Assembly (NCBI GenBank): GCA_009926295.1
Contig: RFPF01000079.1
Span: 1-11,435 of the forward strand
Length of the DNA stretch: 11,435 nt
Direction of reading: 5' to 3'
Source of the DNA: Planctomycetia bacterium
GTDB lineage: Bacteria > Planctomycetota > Planctomycetia > Pirellulales > UBA1268
Shown here piece after piece: positions 1 to 5,730 of this stretch. The stretch's first letter is position 1. Every line of letters begins with the position of its first letter. Both the position numbers and the translations under genes were made by a program. The notes beneath the pieces are model-generated. The model worked only from the letters and a program-made list of their open reading frames with translations, ran no database searches and was not told where the DNA came from.

Positions 1-1122
1 CTCCTGCCGGCCGTGCAGGCCGCCCGGGAAAGCGCCCGGCTCACCACCTGCAAAAACCACGTTTCCCAGCTCGCCAAGGCGATGATCCGGCACGAAACGG
101 CCATGGGCCACTTCCCGTCGGGGGGCTGGAGCCCGACGTGGCTCGGCGTCGCCGAGCGGCCGAGCGACCCCTCCCAGCCGGGAGGATGGACGTTTGGCAT
201 CCTGCCCTACGTCGAGGAAATCGCCACCCGCGACCTCGTCGCCGACGCCACTGCCCTCACCGCACCAAGTGTCTACCAGCAATTGGCCACGACACCCGTG
301 CGGGTCTTCTCCTGCCCGTCGCGCCGCTCGGCCGGCCCCATCGCTGTCGTCGGGGGCGGGCCGTTTTCCAGCGCCGCCGCCACCGGGATCACGCTCTCCC
401 AGGCCACCCGCAGCGACTATGCGGCCAACGGCGGATCGGTGGGTAACTGCCCGCCGCTGAGCGTGCTGTCGAAGGTGTCGGGCAACGTGTCCACGAGCAC
501 GAAGATCACGATCAGCCACGCCCCTCCGGGCAATCCCAACAACTGCCAGACGTTGAATCTCCCCTACACGGCGGTGGTCAACGCCCACCTCACGAAGAAT
601 CATCCAAACGACAGGCTCGGCCCCTGCTCCGGCTGCTCGGGCCCCGTCGATGCCACGGTCTACACGCCGTCGTCGATCGCCGACGGCGACGCCTGGCGCA
701 AGGCTCCGCTCGGGCAGAAACTCGCGCTGCCCGACCAGGGCATCCCCGACATGCAGGACGGCTTCGTCCATCGCATGAGCCGCGTCACGGCCGCCCACAT
801 CCTCGACGGCATGTCGATGACCTATCTGGTGGGCGAGAAGTTCATGGCGTCCGAGAGCTACCGCACCGGCACCGACGCCGGCGACACCGGAATCCTGTTC
901 GCCGGCTACTCGAGCAGCAACACGCGGTTCGGGCTCGACGCACCGCGGCAGGACGAGCGCGGCGTGACGGCGCCCGGCGCCTTCGGCAGCCCGCACCGCG
1001 CGGGGTTTACGATCGCCTTCGGCGACGGCAGCGTGAGGACGCTGCCCTTCGAGATCGACCCGGCGGTGCACAAGTCGCTGGCCGCCCGGGCCGATGGGGC
1101 CGTGATCACCGTTCCCTGGTGA
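1..1122 (+). CDS. DUF1559 (SBP_bac_10) pilin-like protein, 5' end missing
   Basis: The reading frame is open from base 1 and ends at TGA 1120-1122. The first visible residues, LLPAVQAARESAR, are the end of the prepilin-type N-terminal helix typical of planctomycete DUF1559 proteins, so roughly 30 codons, including the start and the cleavage site, lie outside the window. The middle has the family's usual features: a CPSRR segment encoded near 315-330 and an ILDGMSMTYLVGE stretch near 800-836. The C-terminal signature HRAGFTIAFGDGSV is present, with His encoded at 994 and Asp-Gly at 1024, an exact H-x9-DG. The centre also has extra cysteines (NC, PCSGCSG), which would suit disulfides in an exported protein. 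These proteins are presumed to be anchored by the N-terminal helix and exposed outside the inner membrane; their function is not known. It is followed by a 127-bp gap and is probably the last gene of its transcript. Family assignment is very secure. Confidence 0.93.
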   Translation, partial: LLPAVQAARESARLTTCKNHVSQLAKAMIRHETAMGHFPSGGWSPTWLGVAERPSDPSQPGGWTFGILPYVEEIATRDLVADATALTAPSVYQQLATTPVRVFSCPSRRSAGPIAVVGGGPFSSAAATGITLSQATRSDYAANGGSVGNCPPLSVLSKVSGNVSTSTKITISHAPPGNPNNCQTLNLPYTAVVNAHLTKNHPNDRLGPCSGCSGPVDATVYTPSSIADGDAWRKAPLGQKLALPDQGIPDMQDGFVHRMSRVTAAHILDGMSMTYLVGEKFMASESYRTGTDAGDTGILFAGYSSSNTRFGLDAPRQDERGVTAPGAFGSPHRAGFTIAFGDGSVRTLPFEIDPAVHKSLAARADGAVITVPW

Positions 1123-1189
1123 TTTCGCCGGGGATTCGAGGCCGGCGACGCCGCGGCGGGGGCACCCTCGACTCCGGCCGCAGCCTGCC

Positions 1190-1195
1190 TAAAGT
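1190..1195 (+). promoter_or_regulatory. possible -10 box (TAAAGT) upstream of DUF3050 gene
   Basis: TAAAGT is preceded by C and lies 54 bases before the DUF3050 start codon, in the 127-bp gap after the DUF1559 gene. It matches the TAnnnT pattern of a sigma-70 -10 element and resembles the sequences before the FAD oxidoreductase and pectate lyase genes. No convincing -35 box was seen. The rest of the gap holds GC-rich short palindromes but no clear terminator. Confidence 0.2.
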
Positions 1196-1249
1196 GCTGG
1201 TGTTGGAAGGCATCGATATCCCCACGGCCCCGAACGACGGCATGATCGC

Positions 1250-2023
1250 ATGACGGCCACTCTCGCGCCGCACCACATCGACGTCGGAGATGCCCGCGAC
1301 CGGCTCGTGCACCATCGCCTCTACGGCCTGGTGCACTCGCCCGAGAGGATGCGGGCGTTCATGGAAGCGCACGTCTTCGCCGTGTGGGACTTCCAGTGCC
1401 TGCTCAAGGCGCTGCAGCAGAAGTTCACCTGCACTGATTTTCCCTGGCTGCCCACGCCTGACCGCGAGGCACGGCGGCTGGTCAATGAACTCGTGCTCGA
1501 CGAGGAGTCGGACGAGCTTCCCGAGGGCGGCCACGCGTCGCACTTCGAGCTCTACGTGGAGAGCATGCAGGATGCCGGCGCCGACACGCGCCCCATCGAA
1601 CGGCTGCTCGACGCCCTGGCCGCGGGCGCGACCGTGCCGGCGGCGCTTGCCGCGGCCCGCGTGCCCGGCCCCGCCGCCGACTTCGTCCGCACCACGTTCT
1701 CCGTGATCGAGTCGGGCTCGATGCCGGCGATCGCGGCCGCGTTCACGTTCGGCCGCGAGGACGTGATCCCCGACATGTTCCGCCACCTCGTCAGCTCGCT
1801 CGCCGAGCAGGATCCCGCCGCGTGGGGCCGCTTCCGCTTCTACCTCGAGCGACACATCGCCCACGACGACGCCAAGCACGCCCCGATCTGTCGCCGGATC
1901 GTGGCCCGGCTGTGCGGCGACGATCCGGCGAAGTGGGCCGAGGCGTCGCGGACCGCCCGCGAGTGCCTCGAGGCGCGGATCGCCCTCTGGGAAGGCATCG
2001 CCGCCGGGATGCAGGCCGGCTAG
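1250..2023 (+). CDS. DUF3050 family protein (heme-oxygenase-like fold)
   Basis: A complete 257-residue protein recognisable as DUF3050. Hallmarks are HVFAVWDFQCLLKALQ (41-56), VNELVLDEESDE (78-89), SHFELYVESM (97-106), FGREDVIPDMF (167-177) and YLERHIAHDDAKH (198-210). It has no signal peptide and should be cytoplasmic. The family belongs to the heme-oxygenase-like all-helical fold. Its acidic and His residues (E39, E85/E86, H95, H98, E170, H202, D206/D207, H210) are spaced as in diiron members of that fold, including a D-x3-H pair. Metal-dependent oxidase activity is therefore a reasonable but unproven inference, and the substrate is unknown. The start at 1250 has no good Shine-Dalgarno sequence. 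It overlaps, as ATGA, the stop of a possible 19-residue upstream reading frame (1194-1253). The gene lies 50 bp upstream of the FAD oxidoreductase, same strand, so the two may be linked functionally. Confidence 0.87.
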   Translation: MTATLAPHHIDVGDARDRLVHHRLYGLVHSPERMRAFMEAHVFAVWDFQCLLKALQQKFTCTDFPWLPTPDREARRLVNELVLDEESDELPEGGHASHFELYVESMQDAGADTRPIERLLDALAAGATVPAALAAARVPGPAADFVRTTFSVIESGSMPAIAAAFTFGREDVIPDMFRHLVSSLAEQDPAAWGRFRFYLERHIAHDDAKHAPICRRIVARLCGDDPAKWAEASRTARECLEARIALWEGIAAGMQAG

Positions 2024-2056
2024 GGCGTGCGCCGTCTGGCCCCCGCCTCCGTCTGC

Positions 2057-2062
2057 TACGCT
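2057..2062 (+). promoter_or_regulatory. possible -10 box (TACGCT) upstream of FAD oxidoreductase
   Basis: TACGCT, preceded by C, ends 11 bases before the ATG of the FAD oxidoreductase gene. If it is a -10 element, transcription would begin only a few bases before the ATG and the mRNA would be almost leaderless. GGGCGGAAG at 2063-2071 lies too close to the ATG for a normal ribosome binding site. No -35 match was seen, so the gene could equally be read through from the DUF3050 gene. Confidence 0.2.
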
Positions 2063-2073
2063 GGGCGGAAGTG

Positions 2074-3693
2074 ATGAACTTGCACCGGCGGGGATTTCTG
2101 GGGCTGTGCGGCGGGCTCGCGGCGGGAGCCGCAGGCCGGGCGCTCGGCGCGATCGAGCCTGCCGACGTGTGCGTGTATGGCGGCACTGCGGCAGGCGTGA
2201 TGGCGGCCGTGGCCGCGAGCCGCGCCGGATGCCGCGTGGTGCTCGTGGAGCCGAGCCGCTGGCTGGGCGGCATGACAGGCGGCGGCCTGAGCCACATCGA
2301 CTGGGGCCGCCGGGAGGCAGTGGGCGGCTCGACCCGCCGCATTCTCTCCGACGACCTCGACGATCCCGCCTACCGCCGCGCGTTCGCGGGGCTGGTGCGG
2401 GAGCATGGGATCGACGTCGTCTACGAGCATCGGCTGGCCGATGTGAAGCGGGCCGGCTCCGCGATCGCGGGCCTCGTCCTCGACCACGCCCCGCCCGACC
2501 GCCTCGGATGCCCGGCCGAACGGCCGCTCGCCGCCGCCGCAGCCGCGGTGGCGGCGCGGGTGTTCATCGACTGCTCCTACGAGGGCGACCTCCTCGCGAA
2601 GGCCGGCGTGTCGTACACGTTCGGCCGCGAGTCCCGCGACCACCACGGCGAGTCGCTCGCCGGCGTCCGCCCCGACATGGCCGTGTACGCCGTCGATCCG
2701 TTCGTGCGGCCCGGCGATCCGAAGAGCGGGCTCCTCCCGCTCCTGCAGGACATCGCGATGCCTCCCGAGGGCGCCGCCGACCGCCTCACGATGGGCTACG
2801 GATTTCGCTGGAAGTTCGCCTTCAAGGGGGAGCGGCTGCCGCTCGCCCCTCCCGCCGACTACGACCCCTTCACCTACGAGATCTACCGCCGCGCCTTCCG
2901 CGCACAGGCGAACCTCGACGGCCGCCGGATGCGGAAGCTGGGCGTCTACGAGCCGGCCGGAGGCCGCGTGCACTCCTCCGGCGCGGGCAACCTCGCCCGC
3001 AGCCTCCTCGCCCCCACGGTCTACGGCTGCAACGCCGGCTATCCCGACGGCGACTGGGCAGAGCGGTCGCGGATCTGGCGGTTCCACCAGGAATTCATGC
3101 GGGGCATCACGCACTTCCTGCGCACCGATCCGGCGGTGCCGGCGCCGCTTCGCGAGAAGGCGGTGCTCGCGGGCCTCCAGCCCGGCGCCTTCGACGACAC
3201 CTCCGGCTGGCCGCACCAGCTCTACGTCCGCGAGGCCCGGCGGATGGTGTCGGCCTACGTGCTCACCCAGCGCGACCTCGAGGGCACGACCGACCCCGCC
3301 GACCCCGTCGGGCTCGCCTCGTACGGCGTCGACGACTGGCCCTACGCCACCTACCCGCGCGACGGCGGCATCGCGCTCAACGGCGGCGAGTTCTCGATGC
3401 TCTGTCTCGACGATGCCCACCGCGGCATCTACAAGATCCCCTACCGGGCGATCGTGCCGCGCGAGGCGGAGTGCACCAACCTGCTGGTGCCGGTCTGCTG
3501 CTCGGCGAGCCACATCGCGATGACGTCGGTGCGGATGGAGCCGGTGTGGATGATCCTCGGAGAGTCGGCCGGGGTGGCGGCCGCCCTCGCGATCCGCGGC
3601 GGCACGTCCGTGCAGGCGGTCGCGTATCCCGAGTTGAGGGCGAGGCTCGTGGAGCTCGGCCAGGTGCTCGACCGCCCCGAGCCTCCGGCCTGA
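2074..3693 (+). CDS. Tat-exported FAD-dependent oxidoreductase (FAD_oxidored family)
   Basis: The protein has 539 residues if it starts at ATG 2074. The N-terminus has a twin-arginine motif, HRRGFLGLCGG (4-14), followed by an Ala/Gly-rich hydrophobic stretch to about residue 25. It is therefore probably exported folded with its cofactor by the Tat system. The dinucleotide-binding fold follows at once: DVCVYGGTAAGVMAAVAASR (31-50), ending in VVLVEPSRWLGGMTGGG (55-71). The C-terminus has LVPVCCSASH (471-480) and EPVWMILGESAGVAAALA (489-506), the usual FAD-contacting end of PF12831-type proteins. This family is frequent in planctomycetes and often found near polysaccharide-degradation genes; its substrates are mostly unknown. 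An open frame continues upstream to 1822, but that part overlaps DUF3050 and looks like an arginine/proline-rich shadow, while the Tat motif fixes the start near 2074. It converges on the lipoprotein gene at 3704, with only 10 bp between them. Confidence 0.88.
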   Translation: MNLHRRGFLGLCGGLAAGAAGRALGAIEPADVCVYGGTAAGVMAAVAASRAGCRVVLVEPSRWLGGMTGGGLSHIDWGRREAVGGSTRRILSDDLDDPAYRRAFAGLVREHGIDVVYEHRLADVKRAGSAIAGLVLDHAPPDRLGCPAERPLAAAAAAVAARVFIDCSYEGDLLAKAGVSYTFGRESRDHHGESLAGVRPDMAVYAVDPFVRPGDPKSGLLPLLQDIAMPPEGAADRLTMGYGFRWKFAFKGERLPLAPPADYDPFTYEIYRRAFRAQANLDGRRMRKLGVYEPAGGRVHSSGAGNLARSLLAPTVYGCNAGYPDGDWAERSRIWRFHQEFMRGITHFLRTDPAVPAPLREKAVLAGLQPGAFDDTSGWPHQLYVREARRMVSAYVLTQRDLEGTTDPADPVGLASYGVDDWPYATYPRDGGIALNGGEFSMLCLDDAHRGIYKIPYRAIVPREAECTNLLVPVCCSASHIAMTSVRMEPVWMILGESAGVAAALAIRGGTSVQAVAYPELRARLVELGQVLDRPEPPA

Positions 3694-3707
3694 CCGCGGC
3701 CGGTCAG
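3690..3707. terminator. inverted repeat across the convergent stop codons
   Basis: CTGACCG-CGGC-CGGTCAG is a perfect 7-bp inverted repeat with a 4-base loop. It contains both the TGA of the FAD oxidoreductase (3691-3693) and, on the other strand, the TGA of the lipoprotein gene (3704-3706). Its place between convergent genes suits a bidirectional terminator, but neither side has a T-tract, so a classical intrinsic terminator is not shown. Confidence 0.35.
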
Positions 3708-4246
3708 ATTCCGGCGGCGCCCGTCGTCTCCTCCTGACGCTGCTTCCGCTTCTCGGGGAACTCCACCACCACCAGCCGGCGGGCATCCTCGTCGTAGGCC
3801 CATTCCTGGTAGTAGGGGAGCATCGGAAGCGCGAGGCCGTCGGGCTGACCGACGCCGATGATCCGGTCCATGAAATGCTCGTAGGTCTTCGGGTATTCGC
3901 CGTGCTCGGCGTTGTAGAGCTGCATCCGCTGCTGCACGGCGATGCCACCCGCCTTGCCCACCTGCGTGCGATACGCCTCCGATGCGATCTCGAGGCCGTC
4001 GCTGGTGATCGAGGTCTCCGCGAGCACGGCCCCCTCGGCGAGCGCCGCGGAGAGCCGGAGCACGTTCTGCGTGGTCTTGCCGAGGGTCTTGCGGGTCTGC
4101 ACCGGCGCGGGCTTCGCGGCGGGCTCTGCCTTGGCGGCGGGCTTGGGCAACGCGCCCGGCGCGCAGCCGGCCACGACGATCATCAAGGCGATCGGAGCGC
4201 GACTCGCGAGCAGCCGATGGATTCCGCGGTCGTACCGGGCGTTCAT
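3704..4246 (-). CDS. small lipoprotein of unknown function
   Basis: A 180-residue protein on the minus strand. The start at 4246 is chosen for two reasons. A strong GGGAGGA Shine-Dalgarno sequence lies 8 bases upstream, and the resulting N-terminus is a lipoprotein signal: RLLASRAPIALMIVVAGC (11-28), with VAGC as lipobox and Cys28 as the lipidation site. The frame stays open to 4441, but that extension is Arg-rich and not signal-like. After Cys28 comes an Ala/Pro/Lys-rich tether (29-50), then a domain with many Ala and few aromatic residues (51-100). The last part has QLYNAEHGEYPKTYEHFMDR (109-128), LPMLPYYQEWAYDEDARRL (140-158) and a charged tail. The last segment resembles small planctomycete proteins with a 'YPKxxxEFM' block, which I recall only as uncharacterised. 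It diverges from the pectate lyase gene, with 179 bp between the start codons. Which membrane it sits in cannot be told from sequence. Confidence 0.8.
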   Translation of the reverse strand: MNARYDRGIHRLLASRAPIALMIVVAGCAPGALPKPAAKAEPAAKPAPVQTRKTLGKTTQNVLRLSAALAEGAVLAETSITSDGLEIASEAYRTQVGKAGGIAVQQRMQLYNAEHGEYPKTYEHFMDRIIGVGQPDGLALPMLPYYQEWAYDEDARRLVVVEFPEKRKQRQEETTGAAGI

Positions 4247-4254
4247 GCCGATGA

Positions 4255-4261
4255 TCCTCCC
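4255..4261 (-). promoter_or_regulatory. Shine-Dalgarno of the lipoprotein gene
   Basis: On the minus strand this reads GGGAGGA, followed by 8 bases and then ATG at 4246. It is one of the best ribosome binding sites in the window. It decides the start of the lipoprotein against the longer open frame reaching 4441. Confidence 0.7.
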
Positions 4262-4383
4262 GCGGCCGCGGCCGGCGTGCAAGGCGGCCCCGCGGCCCCG
4301 CCGCACATCCCGGGCCCGGGGCCGCTTTGGGCCGCGAAATCTTGGATGGATGCACCGAAAATCGGATACCGACCTCTCCCCCA

Positions 4384-4403
4384 CCCGCGCTATACTCCGC
4401 GGG
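4384..4403 (+). promoter_or_regulatory. pelA promoter: candidate promoter: -10 box TATACT inside a dyad
   Basis: TATACT at 4391-4396 is a near-consensus -10 box, 30 bases before the ATG at 4426. It sits in the 8-base centre of a perfect inverted repeat, CCCGCG (4384-4389) and CGCGGG (4398-4403). No recognisable -35 hexamer lies 16-18 bases upstream, so an activator or an unusual -35 would be needed. The dyad could be an operator over the promoter or a chance GC-rich palindrome. The remainder of the 179-bp divergent gap (4247-4425) holds GC-rich palindromes, including the 12-bp CCCGGGCCCGGG at 4309-4320, and no further clear site. Confidence 0.4.
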
Positions 4404-4425
4404 GGATACGCGCGCAGGTCGCACC

Positions 4426-5730
4426 ATGCGGGCCATGACACAGACCGGTTTTCTGCGGCCGATCCGGTGGATCACGGCGGTCTGTCTCGGCTTGTTTCCG
4501 CCGGTGTCGGCTCCGGCTGCAGAACTGTCGCCGGGCCGGCTCTCGGGGCTCGACGGCGCGGCTGCCCGACCGTGGCGGGAGTATCTCGATCGCTCGACAG
4601 ACCTCGCAGCCCACGACGCGGCGGCTCTGCAGGCCGAGGTGGCCGCGGCCGGCGGCCGCCCGGCACGCAAGCCGAGGTCCGCCGGCGACTTCAGCCTGCC
4701 GAAGGATCCCGCGCCGGGCTGGTATGCCGGCGACGAGGCCGGCCGCCTCGCCGACGCGATCGTGTCGTTCCAGACCCCGTCGGGTGGCTGGTCGAAGCAT
4801 CTCGATTTCACCGCGGGGCCTCGGCAGCCGGGCACACAGTGGACCTCGCAGAGCGATCCGGGCAAGCGGCCCCACTACCTGGCCACGTTCGACAACGGGG
4901 CCACGGTCACGGAGATCGAATTTCTCGCCCGGGTGTGGGAGGCCACCGGCCGCGACGACTGCCAGGAGGCCGTCCGGCGCGGTCTCGCCTTCGTCCTCGA
5001 CGCCCAGTTCCCCAACGGCGGCTGGCCGCAGGTGTATCCGCTCGAGGGCGGCTACCACGACAACATCACGTTCAACGACGGCGCGACCGACCGCATCATG
5101 CACCTGCTGCAGGCCATCCGTGCCGGCGAGCCGCGGTTCGCGTGCGTGCCCACGCGGCTCCGGGAGCGGCTCGCCGCGGCGTTCGACCACGGCGTCGAGT
5201 GCATCCTCCGCTGTCAGGTCGAGATCGACGGCCGCAAGACGGCCTGGTGCGCCCAGCACGACCCGCTCACGCTCGAACCTGCCCACGCGAGGGCCTACGA
5301 GCCCGCGTCGCTGAGCGGGATCGAGAGCGGCGGGATCCTCAGGTTTTTGATGAGCATCCCCCGGCCGTCGGCCGACGTTGTCTCGGGCATCGAGGCGGGG
5401 CTCGCCTGGCTCGAAGCGGCGAAGATCGAGGGTCTCGCCCGCGTCAAGCAGGGCGATCGCACGCTCTACGTCGCCGACGACGCCTCGACCGAGACGTTCT
5501 GGGCACGGTTCTACGATCTCCGCACGGGACGCCCCGTCTTTCCGGGCAGGGACGGCGTCACCTACGACACGTTCGCGGACCTCGCCGCGGCCAACCACAA
5601 ACTCGGCTACGACTACCTGTCCACGCGGCCGGGTTCTATCGTGGGAAAGGATCAGAAGAAGTGGCGGAAGCGGCTGGCGGAAGCCGGCGTGGCGGCCGGC
5701 GTGCTCGGTTCAACGGGAGGTTCGCAATGA
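4426..5730 (+). CDS. pelA: secreted pectate lyase, polysaccharide lyase family 10
   Basis: The enzyme cleaves polygalacturonate by beta-elimination, giving unsaturated oligogalacturonides. The protein has 434 residues from ATG 4426; an in-frame ATG at 4435 is an alternative start. A Sec signal peptide is visible: basic residues, then WITAVCLGLF (15-24), and a likely cleavage site at SAPAA (28-32). The PL10 domain fills about residues 95-405, with the family blocks PSGGWSKHLDF (118-128), YLATFDNGAT (151-160), PNGGWPQVYP (196-205), DNITFNDGAT (212-221), TAWCAQHDPLTLEPAHARAY (272-291), EPASLSGIES (292-301) and RPVFPGRDGV (369-378). Length is normal for a single-domain PL10 enzyme with no carbohydrate-binding module. 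It is the first gene of a five-gene operon. Its TGA overlaps the ATG of the next gene, so the two should be translationally coupled. Family assignment is secure, while exact pectin preference is not shown. Confidence 0.94.
   Translation: MRAMTQTGFLRPIRWITAVCLGLFPPVSAPAAELSPGRLSGLDGAAARPWREYLDRSTDLAAHDAAALQAEVAAAGGRPARKPRSAGDFSLPKDPAPGWYAGDEAGRLADAIVSFQTPSGGWSKHLDFTAGPRQPGTQWTSQSDPGKRPHYLATFDNGATVTEIEFLARVWEATGRDDCQEAVRRGLAFVLDAQFPNGGWPQVYPLEGGYHDNITFNDGATDRIMHLLQAIRAGEPRFACVPTRLRERLAAAFDHGVECILRCQVEIDGRKTAWCAQHDPLTLEPAHARAYEPASLSGIESGGILRFLMSIPRPSADVVSGIEAGLAWLEAAKIEGLARVKQGDRTLYVADDASTETFWARFYDLRTGRPVFPGRDGVTYDTFADLAAANHKLGYDYLSTRPGSIVGKDQKKWRKRLAEAGVAAGVLGSTGGSQ
5715..5720 (+). promoter_or_regulatory. 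Shine-Dalgarno of the operon DUF1559 gene
   Basis: GGGAGG lies within the last codons of the pectate lyase gene, 6 bases before ATG 5727. It fixes the DUF1559 start at the ATGA overlap, although the frame is open far upstream. Confidence 0.75.

Noticed and set aside
1123..1249. A terminator after the first DUF1559 gene
   Set aside because: Only short GC palindromes such as CGCCGCGGCG and a 6-bp repeat with a 24-base loop were found, with no T-tract.
1822..2073. Upstream extension of the FAD oxidoreductase frame
   Set aside because: It overlaps DUF3050, and the Tat motif would then be internal at about residue 88.
2056..3948. A 630-codon minus-strand frame opposite the FAD oxidoreductase
   Set aside because: Same composition artefact. 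It would also overlap the lipoprotein gene in another frame.
4247..4441. Longer N-terminus for the minus-strand lipoprotein
   Set aside because: The extra 65 residues are Arg-rich and would bury the lipoprotein signal; a strong Shine-Dalgarno sequence supports 4246.
4390..5598. A 402-codon minus-strand frame opposite the pectate lyase
   Set aside because: PL10 motifs run through the plus strand; the antisense frame has no recognisable domain.
3942..5726. Upstream extension of the operon DUF1559 frame, seemingly a 936-residue protein
   Set aside because: The extension overlaps the pectate lyase in another frame and is Arg/Pro-rich. The prepilin leader, Shine-Dalgarno and ATGA overlap all place the start at 5727.
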